DNA of 64,000 nucleotides. Source: Erythroxylum novogranatense (lineage: Eukaryota > Streptophyta > Magnoliopsida > Malpighiales > Erythroxylaceae). The notes beneath the pieces are model-generated. The model had not been told where the DNA came from, did no database searches, and saw only the letters and a list, made by a program, of their open reading frames with translations. Of this stretch, positions 23,888 through 34,185 are shown in pieces. How positions within the stretch are numbered: the stretch's first letter is position 1; each line of letters begins with the position of its first letter. The stretch covers positions 67,472,990-67,536,989 of the forward strand of contig CM057231.1 in NCBI GenBank assembly GCA_029891385.1, in the 5' to 3' direction. The translations under genes and the position numbers were made by a program.

Positions 23888-25609
23888 TACCATTCCCTAT
23901 CTTTCATTATATGGTAAAGTCTAAGAAAGACTCAACTGCTCTACCATACGGAATGATACTAACAAGGATATTCAAAGACTCTGGAGTACGTCTAGATGGG
24001 GGAAATAGGATGATGATGAATATAAAAAGTGTCATCAACTCTACAATAATTGGCAAAATGGGCTTGAAGAATCTGGAGAAAGCAAAAGCCGATTCTAAGA
24101 AGAAAGCCAGGATTGATGGAGAGAGTGTTAGAAAAAGAATCTCCCTCAACAAAGACAAAATCTCGATCTGCTGAGAGGATACCTGTAGAAGGAGAAAAGG
24201 AATCGTCAGGACAATCAATGGGAAGGACGATATCTCTTAAAGAAGGAAGCCAGGTGCAGCAAAAAGAGGCAGCAACCTTGAAAAGAAAAGGGGATATGCT
24301 ACTTTTGGAGAAGCCAAAGCAAGCAAAAAGGTCGCCTAGAGTTCGAACCTTTCGTCAACAAAAAGAAAAGAAAAGAAAAGAATTGATTCATGGTCAAAAC
24401 TCTGAGAAGACAACATTTCAGGCAACCAGGTCCTTAGTTTCAATTTTAAGAGAAGAATCGCCAAAATTGACTAAAGTGAATGAAATCAGGAAGAAATAGG
24501 AGTTTGAGAAAGTAAAACCTTAACCTCAGTAGACTTCTAGACTGATTAAGGAGAATAAAAAGGAGAAATTCAGTATTGAGAAAAGCATTCCTACTGCTAT
24601 TCAGAAGAAGAAGAAGACAGTGGAACGCAGTCCAGGACAGATCAATATTTCTCGACTGTTAAGAAAAGAAGACTTGAGAGTCAAGAATATTGAAGAAATT
24701 TAACCTGTCAGGATTAGTAATTCAATAATAATCAGAGAAATCCCAAAAATGTCAGTTAAGGTACAATTTCAACCTATACTGGTAAATAATAGTACCATGC
24801 ATCTATTGAGTGAGGACGAGAAAAGTATGTATAATGTTCTGAAGGATGAAGGAACCAGATCATATCCCACACAGATGACAAAACAAAAGTACACTATTTT
24901 TCCAATCACAAGGAAAACTGTGATCAAGGTTGTGTTTGATATTCAACCTCGACCTTTAATTGTTCGCAATGAAGATAAAGGGAAGAAGAAAATGTATCCT
25001 GCAAGGATAACTGATCTGACAGATGAACAAATTGAAGCTGAAGTGAGAAACATTGATGAAGCATGTCATACAGACCAACATATTGGAACATATGTTTCCC
25101 ATTTCATTTCAACAACATCAGGAAGCAAGTGTGGTCGACAAACCACTAAAGTTTCTTTTCAACTGAGTGGAAGACTTTCAGAAGGGCCGTACAGATCCAT
25201 TAAGGTTGGAGACCGAAACTACTCAGTAGAGTTCTTTGTGCATCTCATTATGCACATTAGACCGTTATCAACTGTGTCTTCATTTGGTGATGTTCCACAC
25301 CTATTGGGAAGACAAGTTCTATGTCTAATTGGCCCTGATGATCTTGATATTCCAAAACCTAACCTATCTGTTCCACTTCCTATCATTACAATAATTGAAC
25401 CAGATGTTACATTTACAAATGCATATACTACGACTGTTGGTGTTGGAGTCATACAACAGAAGCCAGATGAAGATATTAAAGAAAAAGTTGATTATCAGTG
25501 TGCTTCTATGGGTGACTTGCATAAAGAAGTAGCAGATATTCGCCAAGATATCAAGTCACTTCGCATTGAGATGAGAAAAATGTTTTCTGAAGTTATAAAG
25601 CATCTATGA
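23888..25609 (+). pseudogene. SIRE envelope-like frame, C-terminal part
   Basis: Right after element C, LPFPIFHYMVKSK and ALPYGMILTRIFKDSGV continue the upstream frame and match the conserved block of this ORF class. A shift near 24120 leads into a Lys/Glu/Ser-rich linker in another frame, which has four to five stops (24497 onward). It then opens as a clean 286-codon stretch from 24749 to 25609. That stretch has no domain I recognise. Its last 35 residues (LHKEVADIRQDIKSLRIEM) have a heptad pattern suggesting a coiled coil. No membrane anchor is evident. It belongs to SIRE by position between pol and the 3' PPT. Confidence 0.65.
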
Positions 25610-25765
25610 TCATGATTCTTTTTGATAAATAACAAATAGGGGGAGAAAGAAGATGAAGAAGAAATGACAAAGATAGGGGAGAAGAAGAAAAGAAAAGGAG
25701 AACACAACAGAAGATGGGAGATAAATTTTTTTATGATTATTTGTTATCATCAAAAAAGGAGAGAT
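25610..25765 (+). other. SIRE 3' spacer with polypurine tracts
   Basis: AATAGGGGGAGAAAGAAGA (about 25636) and CAAAAAAGGAGAGA (25751-25764) are two purine tracts just upstream of the LTR. More than one PPT before the 3' LTR is characteristic of Sireviruses. Confidence 0.75.
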
Positions 25766-25828
25766 TGTTAAGTCAAAATGACTTTATGATTAATTATGAT
25801 GAAAACCAAATAATGACGAAGCGGAAAC

Positions 25829-26170
25829 AATATGAGACGGAAGCAAAAGCAAAGTGAGACGGAAGCAAAAACAAAAATGAAACAGAATCAAAACAAAAAT
25901 GAGATGGAAGCAAAAACAAAGTGAGATGAAAGCAAAAACAAAGTGAGATAGAAGCAAAAGAGAAATGAGATGGAAGCAAAACAAAAATAAGACAGAAGTG
26001 AAACAAAATAAGACGGAAGCAAAATGAGATGGAAGCTAAAGCAAAATGAAATGGAAGAAAAATAAGACGGAAGCAAAATCAGACGGAAGTGAAAATGAGA
26101 CAGAAGCAAAATGGGATAGAAGTGAAAATGAGACGGAAGAAATATGAGATGAAAGCGAAGCAAAAATGAG
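25829..26170 (+). repeat. Purine-rich minisatellite in SIRE LTR
   Basis: About twenty degenerate copies of a 13-20-bp unit such as GAGACGGAAGCAAAA or GAGATGGAAGCAAAAACAAA. The opposite strand reads as Phe/Ser/Leu-rich frames, which are not genes. Confidence 0.85.
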
Positions 26171-26301
26171 ATGAAGGAGTCATAGATGCAAAATCAAATC
26201 AGTTTGATTTAGTTACAGAACTCAACTGATTAACCGTTTCTTTAAAGATCAAGAATCAAGAAGGAAGAAGCAGTTATCAAGAAGCATTTGAAGACGAAGA
26301 C

Positions 26302-26309
26302 TATAAATA
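26302..26309 (+). promoter_or_regulatory. Candidate TATA box of SIRE LTR
   Basis: TATAAATA in the middle of the LTR, about 500 bp before its 3' end, the expected position for the U3 promoter. No transcript evidence. Confidence 0.5.
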
Positions 26310-26807
26310 TGAGTTGATGTCAAAGAATAAAAGAGTTAGTGATTTTTTTAGTGATATACAAAAACTAAACACTGTATTTGTGCGAAAACACGAGAGCTAT
26401 ATTTTCTGTAACAAAGCTCGCAATATCTTTCTGTAAGAAAGAGGAATAGCTGAGAGCCTGAAGACGCTAAGTGAGAAAAAGAATACTTGTTGTACGAGAT
26501 CTGAAGAGGCTCAGTGAAAAGAATACTTGTACTGTTGTGAAGTATAGTGAAATCTCAGAAAGGATTCTGAGGACTAGACATAGCCCACGGTTTGGGGTGA
26601 ACCAGTATAAAATTGTTGTGTCGATTCTCTCTCAACTCTTAACTCCTGTTTCTATTGCTGACGTAAATACTTTTTAATATTGTTTGTCAATCGTTTTGAG
26701 AAAGCTGAATTTAAAAAAAAGGGGATTATATTAAAAAATCTGAATACACAATTCAACCCCCTTCTTTTGCATTTTGTATATCGTTTACTAACGTGTGATT
26801 CACTTCA

Positions 26808-27401
26808 ATTATTGATCGGTTGATGAAGTCAGCCCATTTTTTGGCAATTAAACAAACAAATTCTCTACATGTTCTGGCAAAGAAGTATATTGATGAGATA
26901 GTGAGATTGCATGGGGTTCCAAATTCTATAGTTTCTGAAAGGGATCCTCGATTTATTTCGAGATTCTGGGGAAGTTTACAAGACGCTTTGGGAACTAAGT
27001 TGAATTTTAGCACGGCTTTTCATCCCTAGACGGATGGTCAATCTAAGAGGACCATTCAAACCCTTGAGGGAATGCTTAGGGTATGTGTGATGGATTTCGA
27101 AGGAGCTTGGGAAGAACATTTGCCATTGGCCGAATTTGCTTATAATAATTCGTACCATTCGAGCATTCAGATGACTCCATATGAAGCACTGTACGAAAGG
27201 AAATGTAAGACTCTGATATGTTGGGATGAAGAAAGAAAGAGGAAACTAATAGGGCTAGAGTTACTTCATATGACAGTAGACAAGGTCAAATTAGTTAAGC
27301 AAAGGCTTAAAGCGGCTCAGGATAGAATGAAAAGTTATACTGATGCACAACAGAAGGAGATGGAGTATGAAGTTGGTGAGAAAGTATTTCTTAAGACGTC
27401 T
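26808..27401 (+). pseudogene. Ty3/gypsy integrase fragment (J), host of the SIRE insertion
   Basis: The frame gives [34 protein letters not shown] with a catalytic Asp, FHP-stop-TDGQS, then [19 protein letters not shown] and VGEKVFLK. This is the gypsy chromovirus integrase core and the start of its C-terminal part. TAG at 27027 replaces the usual Gln codon. The catalytic Glu of the TDGQSE motif is Lys (AAG at 27045-27047). The left part should lie beyond the SIRE 5' end, outside the window. The right end is cut by LTR K at 27402. Confidence 0.88.
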
Positions 27402-27475
27402 TGTTGGGCCCAGGGCTTGGATCCCCCGAACTCAACCTTGTGTTGGACCGGGGCTTGGATCCCCCAATCCAAATT

Positions 27476-27538
27476 TGCTCAATGGTGAGAGGCGTACTGC
27501 TAGATAGCAACAAAACCTTGAGGTCATGGGTTCGAGCC
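27476..27538 (+). promoter_or_regulatory. tRNA-like pol III boxes in LTR K (possible SINE)
   Basis: GGTTCGAGCC at 27529-27538 fits the pol III B box. TGCTCAATGG at 27476 is a weak A-box match about 43 bp upstream. A SINE head is possible, but I see no poly-A or T tail with its own target duplication. Confidence 0.35.
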
Positions 27539-28825
27539 GTGGCTCACCCATGAACAAAGAGGACAATACCAAATTTGGTTTCAAGAGCTTACAAAATGCA
27601 TGGGTTTAAGAGTTCTAGGATCAATTTATACATTAGCTTCTTTAGATTCTCATATGAAAATCTCTATTGATTTGGGGATTTTATTTATGTTGAAAAGGAA
27701 ATCAAGAAGGACAAGAGGAGTAAGAGAAGAGGCACATTTGAGCAAATTACCAACAAGAAATTCAAGGTGCGTTACATTTTTATAATTAACTAATAAGCCA
27801 TAAATGTTTTCTTTCAAAATAAGTGAAATAAATGTTTTCAACTACTTCCAAATGTGCGTTTAATTATTCTTTAAATGCTTTGAGAAAGTGCTGCATATTC
27901 TGTGCATAAATTTTGTAAATGAAAAATGAAATATTTTTTAAAAGACACCATCTCACGAAAAATCAAGTTTATGATCTAGTGCCATTTTACGCAACAAGTT
28001 TACAAGTTATGAAATTACATGTTATGTGGGTTTATGGTGATCCCCTAAGTATGTCAAGTGCACTTGTCTATAGGCTTCTCCCGCCTGCCCGCTAATGGCA
28101 TAGAGCTCCTTCATAGAATCCCATAAATTTACAGCTACGCAAGACCGTTATGTGAAAATGCGTAGTACATTGTGTTTTGGATCCACCCAAACCAATTTGA
28201 TGTGTTCTATGTGATCATGATATGTTGACAGTAGTGATGTATCCATATTATGCATTAATGTGAGTTTTTGCAATGAAGATGATTATTTCAATAGTTTTTG
28301 CTTATTGCCAATTATAAGATTGTTACCCACGGGCTTTAAGCTCACCCCCCAATCTCCTCCCACACATTCAAGTGATGAGCAGGATCTCAAGTAGGTCAAA
28401 AGGGCAAGGCAGCACTCCTAGTTTTGATTATTTTGTATTTGAAGCAAGTTTATAAAGCAAGGCTTTAGTTGCATTTTGAAACTATCATGTATCTTTTGTA
28501 TTTTGTGATTTCAATGTATTAATATATTTGTGGCTTGAAATGCCCACTAAAGCTTTGTATCTCTTGATGCAAATGGAATATGTTTGCATTTTTACTCATT
28601 ACTATCTAAAGTTGGTACGTTGAAAATTTTCAAGTTTCACAAAGAAAAAATTCATTTTTTGACTTCATGGAAAAATCTAGGTTAATCTAAGTTGATTTAG
28701 GCAAATGTGTCTTCTAGTAAGTAGTAAGTCTTCCTTTTATCTATTCAACGATATTTAGCATGAAAATTTTGGACGCCTGAGCGGAAAGTCAGGATCCTTA
28801 TAAGAGAAGAGGTGCAAGAGAGGAG

Positions 28826-29745
28826 TTGTATCTTCTTTCTTTTTGCTTCTTCTATGATGACGCCATCTCCTTCTTTGTTTTCTTTATGATGACGTCATCT
28901 TCTTTTGTGTTTTGTATCATTTGTGTTTTGCTTCTTCTGCCTTTTTGCTTCTTCTGTGATGACGTCATCTCCTTTTGTATTTTCTTTGTGATGATGTCAT
29001 CTTCTTTTGTGTTTTGTATCGTCTGTGTTTTTCTTCTTCTGCCTTTTTGCTTCTTTTATGATGGCGTCATCTCCTTCTGTATTTTCTTTATGATGACGTC
29101 ATCTTCTTCTATGTTTTGTATCGTCTGTGTTTTGCTTCTTCTGCCTTTTTGTTTCTTTTATGATGACGTCATCTCCTTCTGTGTTTTCTTTGTGATGACA
29201 TCATCTTCTTCTGTGTTTTGTATTGTCTATCTTTTACTTCTTCTGCCTTTTTTCTTCTTCTATGATGATGTCATCTCCTTCTATGTTTTCTTTGTGATGA
29301 CGTCATCTTCTTTTATGTTTTGTATCATCTGTCTTTTCCTTCTTCTGCCTTTTTGTTTCTCCTGTGTTTTGCTTCTTCTGCCTTTTTGTTTCTTTTGTCT
29401 TTTCGCTTCTTCTGTCTTTTGCTTCTTCTGTCTTTTGTTTCTTCTGCCTTTTCACTTCTTCTGCCTTTTCGCTTCTTCTGCCTTTTACTTCTTTTGCCTT
29501 TTTGCTTCCTTTGCCTTTTTCTTCTTCTGTCTTTTGTTTCTTTTGTCTTTACGCTTCTTCTATCTTTTGCTTCTTCTGTGTTTTGATTCTTTTGCCTTTT
29601 CGCTTCTTCTATCTTTTGCTTCTTCTATCTTTTGCTTCTTTTGTCTTTTGCTTATTCTGTCTTTTCGCTTCTTCTGTGTTTTTCTTCTTCTGTCTTTTAC
29701 TTCTTTTGTTTTTTTTTCTTCTGTCTTTCACCTTCTCCTATCTTC
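28826..29745 (+). repeat. CT-rich minisatellite with TGACGTCA sites
   Basis: The first 500 bp repeat a roughly 105-bp unit built of TTTTGCTTCTTCTG and GATGACGTCATC. The rest is a 13-20-bp unit such as TTTTGCTTCTTCTGTC. Five exact TGACGTCA sites lie at 28890, 28960, 29094, 29164 and 29298, with five one-mismatch versions between. All forward frames read as Phe/Leu/Ser strings and are not genes. Confidence 0.88.
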
Positions 29746-30036
29746 TGTTCCATTTCCGATCCCCTTTAGAAGATAGAATCCGACCTCAAGGTCTTCCTCA
29801 AACTTGTAGGTCTCTAAGCCTTCTTTGAAATCCTCCTAAGAGGATCTTAACCCCATAAACCTAATGATAGCGATGCTAATTATCCCAAAGATTGCACAAA
29901 ATGATTAAGATTAACATCTGCTTGGAAATAGTAAAAGTAGGTTATCCTCGTGGGGACACGTCACCCTTGCGAGACACTTGTCCAGATGTCACTTAGGACG
30001 TCGGGCTCGTGACTCACAAGCGCGGGGTGTCCAACA

Positions 30037-30387
30037 ACCATCAACACAACAATCCCAAAAAATTACAACTTTAAAATGATAAAAATTAGCTTAACTATGA
30101 CTTGATGTCAATAATCCCATTGAACCAGTGTCGAAAAACTAGCTTTCCATCTCTATTTTCATGCTCCAAGCATGATTCATATTCCCCATGTGCTTCTGCA
30201 ATGAAGAAGAAGAATAATATTTGTATACTCCATGCATCTTTCACACTAAGGTCTCCTACTCATTGATTTGACAAATAAAAATGGTGGTCCACGCAACTCC
30301 CTCTCTTCATGCCTACACCGCAACTGCCTCTCTTCACGCCTATGCCCCCACTATTCTTTTTTTGGGAAAATTTTATATAGGGGTTTC
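30037..30387. other. Unassigned AT-rich interval
   Basis: 350 bp between LTR K and LTR E. A short duplication of CAACTGCCTCTCTTCACGCC occurs near 30295 and 30318. I see no gene or element end. It may be the remaining flank of K's insertion site. Confidence 0.5.
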
Positions 30388-32474
30388 TGTTGGAGTTATG
30401 TAAATATAGTGCCCTGGAAAGTAAGTGTATTTACATGTAACTTTATCTTCTTGATTCTGATTTGTAATGAAAATATTTATTATTAATAAAACAAAAGAGT
30501 TTGGTTTTATCTGTATGAACATTATATATCTGGTCATAAGGTACCAAGATTCTTTTGTAAGTAATATACATATAAATAGAGATGTATGGGAATCATGTAT
30601 ATTATTAGAATCTGAATTAATTGATTCACAGTTGAATAATCAAGTTGGTCGCTTGATTATGGTTTAGACTGTAGTGTTGCGATTTATCTCCATATAAGTA
30701 AAGGAGTTTACTTCAAGGGAATGATGAGTTTCATATCATGATAGTAGTTGACTATCGATATTGGAACTACTAAATGAATCTGGAATCAAGTATGTTTTCA
30801 AGAATGAAGAGGGTCGTTACTTTAATCTTAAAACATACAACTTAAGCATTCGCTTATTATAAACCATAATCTTGGTGAGTGGTGAACTCATATATGTTTC
30901 ATTATAATTCTTAATATGATCGGAATGGATTTTTACAGAGTATTAATCCAGTGTCTGCATATTGGAATTATTAATTGAAACATGTATCAGGAAACATTCA
31001 CTCAAACAAAGAGTTTATAGTGTTATCATCTCTTCTAGATGTTCTAAGGAGATTTGGTGATTAAACTGGAGCCAGTTGTTTGATGAACTAGCTACCCATC
31101 AAGTCTTAACACTGAGATGAGATCTTATGTGTTAATCACCATATAAAGTAAAATGAGAGATCTAGAAGGAAAAACCAACATAAGGGCAAAACAGTAATTT
31201 TACCCTTTGTCGTGCGGATTGCTATAATAAGGTTCTAAATAGGGTTTGAAATTTGACATATTCTCATAATATTTAATAATTCAAGAGTTCAACTAATTGT
31301 CTTTAGTATAATGACATTTAGTTAATAAGCTAGAATTAATTCCAATGAGATTGAATTAATTTTGGGCTTATTGGAGCTTGAATTATCAAAGTCCAATAAG
31401 ATTCCCCAGTTAGCTTTAAGGAAGGTTATCAAGCTACGTAAGAAATATAAATGGAGTTTAATTACAAGCCCATAATTGAATCTTGGGCTTGGTCTAATTA
31501 AAGAAGCCCAAATGTACATTTAGTAATGGGCTTGGTTTTTGGTTTAATGTAATTAATTAGATTAATTATATTTAAACATTTTTTTAAGAAGAAGATAACA
31601 ATTTCGGTTATTCCTAGATTAAATGTGTAACCACACAATTGACATTAAAAATGTTAAATAAAGATGGTCTTTATTATGGTTAATCATCATTAAAAGATAT
31701 GAACTTACCATTAAATGGTTTAATGGTTGTCTTTTAATATTGGCTTGTAACCTATTTGCATTGATTAGATTAAAGATGAAAGATTTACATTAGATGGACC
31801 ATCTTCCTTCTTTCTTCTTGACAAAACCGAAATTAGGTATTGAATTTTAGGTTATGGTCTTTTCAAATAACCATCATAAGGATAAATGAAGATAATCTCA
31901 TTTATTGGCTATTTTATGAGTGATTAATGAAAGAAGTGATGCATTTGATGCCTCTCTATCCTTCCATCCATGCATATACGAAATTCGTAGGCAAGAAAGA
32001 GTTCTTGCATGTTCTTTACACCTTCTCTCCTTTCATGAAAGAGAGAATCGAAAATACCAATTGAAAGAGTTTCAATTTTGCTTCTTCTTCTAAGAAAATC
32101 TCTTCCAAACATTTCTTCTCCTTTCTCACCAAAGGATTTTGTTAACCTAATTGTCCTTGAAGAACAGGTGGTAAATCTAATTGGTTGAGGATACTACAAC
32201 AAGGAGAAAGTAGATTGCTAAAGGAAAAAAGTCAAAGGCAAAGGATTTGGATACACGAAGAAGGAGAGGATAGCGCAGTGAGGATTTAAAGTTGTAGCGA
32301 AAGAGTCGGTAATACTCCTAATCTTGTTTATAATTTATTGTCCTTATACCATATTATGTATGGATTGGCATGTTGATTTGGATTTTCTGCTTCCACTGCA
32401 AGTAATGATTTCTTAAAAGTTTTGAAATCTACCGTTTTTCCAAACAAAGCATGTTTTCTTTTTCCGATCCAACA
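30388..32474 (+). repeat. 5' LTR of copia element E
   Basis: 2087 bp, TGTTGGAGTTATG to CCGATCCAACA. A near-identical LTR lies at 43956-46038, and a stub of the same family at 61401-61556. Five TGGGCTT/AAGCCCA motifs lie between about 31360 and 31535. The primer site follows directly. Confidence 0.9.
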
Positions 32475-32476
32475 AT

Positions 32477-32489
32477 TGGTATTAGAGCC
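32477..32489 (+). other. Primer binding site of element E
   Basis: TGGTATTAGAGCC, two bases after the LTR. It matches the Met-tRNA complement TGGTATCAGAGCC with one C-to-T change. Confidence 0.85.
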
Positions 32490-32892
32490 AGTTTCCAATG
32501 CATGATTTTGGTTCCTATATATTGGATGCATGGGTTGGCAATCTTTTTTTGTATGATACATATTTTTATGTGATAGAAATATACATGGTGTATGTTTTCT
32601 CTTTTGGTTGTCCATAGAAGTTAAATTTACCTTGTAAGATTTCTTCATTGGTTGTAACAAGGAGGGTGGTCTATCATCACCATGTTTCCTCCTTGGTATT
32701 TTTTTTCTATTTTCTTTGATTTTATAATTTACAAATTGATGTAATGATGAAGATGGAGCAGCCATGGATTGAAGAAATGGAAAGGTAAAATTTTCAGTGT
32801 ATCCTTTTGTGTATTGGCATAAGTTTTGTGAAAACATATTTGCAAAGTGACAAAATTCGATTTTCATATATGCCATTATATTTTGTTAAATT
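32490..32892 (+). other. Truncated leader of element E
   Basis: About 400 bp of 5' leader without a credible frame on the sense strand. It ends in TTGTTAAATTGGTAAAATGG, where it joins the LTR of element D. Gag, protease and most of integrase of E are missing at this junction. Confidence 0.6.
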
Positions 32893-33424
32893 GGTAAAAT
32901 GGTAAATTGGGACAGGCTAGGTTATTGCATTGCATATTCGAAATGTAGACATTCGTTTGGCCTCTAATTGTAGAGGGCTGAGTTATTTGGCACAAGCATA
33001 TGTAGGTACATACATGTATGACATATTCCCGATAAAATTGTGTGAATTGGAAATTGGGTAATAATTGTACAGATTATGATTCGATTAGTGAAGTGGAGTG
33101 GAAAATCGAATGCTAGAGGTTTGAAAAATAAAATTTGAGTGTAGGATCATGTGTTTTATATTTTTGAGGATTTATAGAAATTTTTCCAGAATTTTTAGAG
33201 TTATGGGTCCGGACCGGAAAATTGGCTTAATGACTGATAAATGGGATTCCAGTTCCGAAATTTGATTGACAAGGGGCACGATATAACTTGAATTATGATT
33301 TGAGGATTTATTACTTATAATCATAGTGAAATCGGGAGAAAATCATAATAAGAATTGGATTGTTAGACCTCAAGATTGGACTTGTGGCAATTAAATTGCC
33401 AAACAAGCCCTAGGTCTCTTTGTT

Positions 33425-33430
33425 TATAAA
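33425..33430 (+). promoter_or_regulatory. Candidate TATA box in LTR D
   Basis: TATAAA in TTTGTTTATAAACCATC, followed by a CT-rich leader-like stretch. It is conserved in the 3' LTR at 39630-39635. Confidence 0.45.
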
Positions 33431-33969
33431 CCATCATCCTTTGAAATTGTCATCCATGAAACTCTTTTGCCTTGAAAGAAAATTTCATTGTCTTCCTCCT
33501 TTCTCCTTTCGCGGATCATCATCGTTGCCCTTTTGTTTCCATTTCTGAAAATTGCTTCCTTCCTCATCATTTGCCTTACCCTAAGCTTGTGTTGGGAAAG
33601 AATGAAATTGGTAGAGAAATGAAGGGTAACCGTGGGTGTTGATTGAGTTGAAAGATTGGAGTTCTGGGTGGTTTGTGAAAGGTTGAAGACTCAAATCAAG
33701 TAAGTTTCTACTCTAATGTGTTTGAAATTGTTTGATTCAGTGATTAATTGATGTATTTGAGAAATGAATTAGGATGAGTTTCGGATGATAGGGTTATGAG
33801 AAAAAATGTTGATTTTTGATTTGGGTAATTGATGAATAACTAATATTTGATGGATTTAAGGTTAGGAATGAGTTTTGTTTAGTGTATGAATTGATTTTGG
33901 AGTATTTAGAAAGGAAAGAAATGGATTTAAACCAGAAGATCTGAGAATTTCTAGGTTTCTTTCGCAATT

Positions 33970-34185
33970 ATGTGATCGCACGCCGCGACATGTGATGAAC
34001 ACGCCGCGGCGAGCGGGTTGCTTTTCACTCTCCGCGAGGCGCGATGCACGCCGCGGTGAGTGAAATTGTTCCTCACGTCGCGGCGAGCGGGCGTGGTTAC
34101 GCCGCGGGGAGAGAAGGACGTGCATCGCGGCGTAAGCGAGGAGACTCGCTGCGGCGAGCAATCATGCGCCGCGGCGAGGACGTCT
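33970..34185. repeat. GC-rich palindromic tract in LTR D
   Basis: Repeats of ACGCCGCGGCGAGCG and CACGTCGCGGCGAGCG, with CCGCGG palindromes, in an otherwise AT-rich LTR. The 3' LTR copy (about 40165-40345) is shortened and has lost most CCGCGG cores. Confidence 0.75.

Larger units (their letters stand above)
1..26807 (+). mobile_element. SIRE-like (Sirevirus) Ty1/copia retrotransposon, 5' end outside window, split by three insertions
   Basis: The pieces at 1593-2113, 4329-7292, 16905-17774 and 23883-26807 read as one copia element in the order gag, protease, integrase, RT, RNase H, envelope-like frame, 3' LTR. The envelope-like frame after pol and the run ATCATCAAAAAAGGAGAGA before the 3' LTR are typical of Sireviruses, which are plant copia elements with an extra 3' ORF. 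Three later elements split it, two of them with perfect target-site duplications and one with a single-base mismatch. The coding frames carry many stops and frameshifts, so it is dead. Its right end abuts a gypsy integrase at 26808, so SIRE is itself an insertion. The 5' LTR and gag N-terminus are absent from the window or replaced by the tandem array. Confidence 0.85.
25766..26807 (+). repeat. 3' LTR of the SIRE-like element
   Basis: It starts TGTTAAGTCAAAATG after the PPT. The 3' end is placed at CTTCA (26807) because gypsy integrase codons begin at 26808. This end is inferred, since the partner LTR and the left target-site copy are not in the window. It contains a GAAGCAAAA minisatellite, a TATA box and an ACTAAACACTG stretch near 26366. 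Confidence 0.75.
27402..30036 (+). repeat. Gypsy-type LTR (K), solo or truncated
   Basis: It starts TGTTGGGCCC and ends GGGTGTCCAACA. CTTCTCCCGCCTGCCCGC (28075-28092) and AGCTCACCCCCC (28338) match the order seen in solo LTR A. The last 100 bp (about 29940-30036) match the reverse complement of the first 100 bp of element I at 61557, so both are the same LTR type. The flanks CGTCT and ACCAT do not match, so no target-site duplication is seen and a deletion at one side is likely. It is expanded by a minisatellite. Confidence 0.65.

Noticed and set aside
24749..25609. A host gene captured between elements
   Set aside because: It lies in frame with the SIRE linker, between pol and the SIRE PPT and LTR, so it is best read as part of the element's 3' ORF.
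25790..26163. Minus-strand Phe/His/Leu-rich frames
   Set aside because: Reverse translation of the SIRE LTR minisatellite.
27529..27538. Genuine tRNA gene
   Set aside because: Only the B box fits; no cloverleaf with acceptor and anticodon stems is evident.
28826..29776. 316-codon plus-strand frame rich in Phe, Leu, Ser and Cys
   Set aside because: It is a translation of the CT-rich minisatellite; overlapping frames give similar low-complexity strings.
27402..30036. Complete LTR element bounded by K and the next LTR
   Set aside because: No matching flanking duplication, primer site or coding interior was found; an LTR with a missing partner fits better.
32328..32876. 182-codon minus-strand frame
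   Set aside because: It lies antisense across the E LTR end, primer site and leader, has no recognisable domain, and is explained by the retrotransposon.
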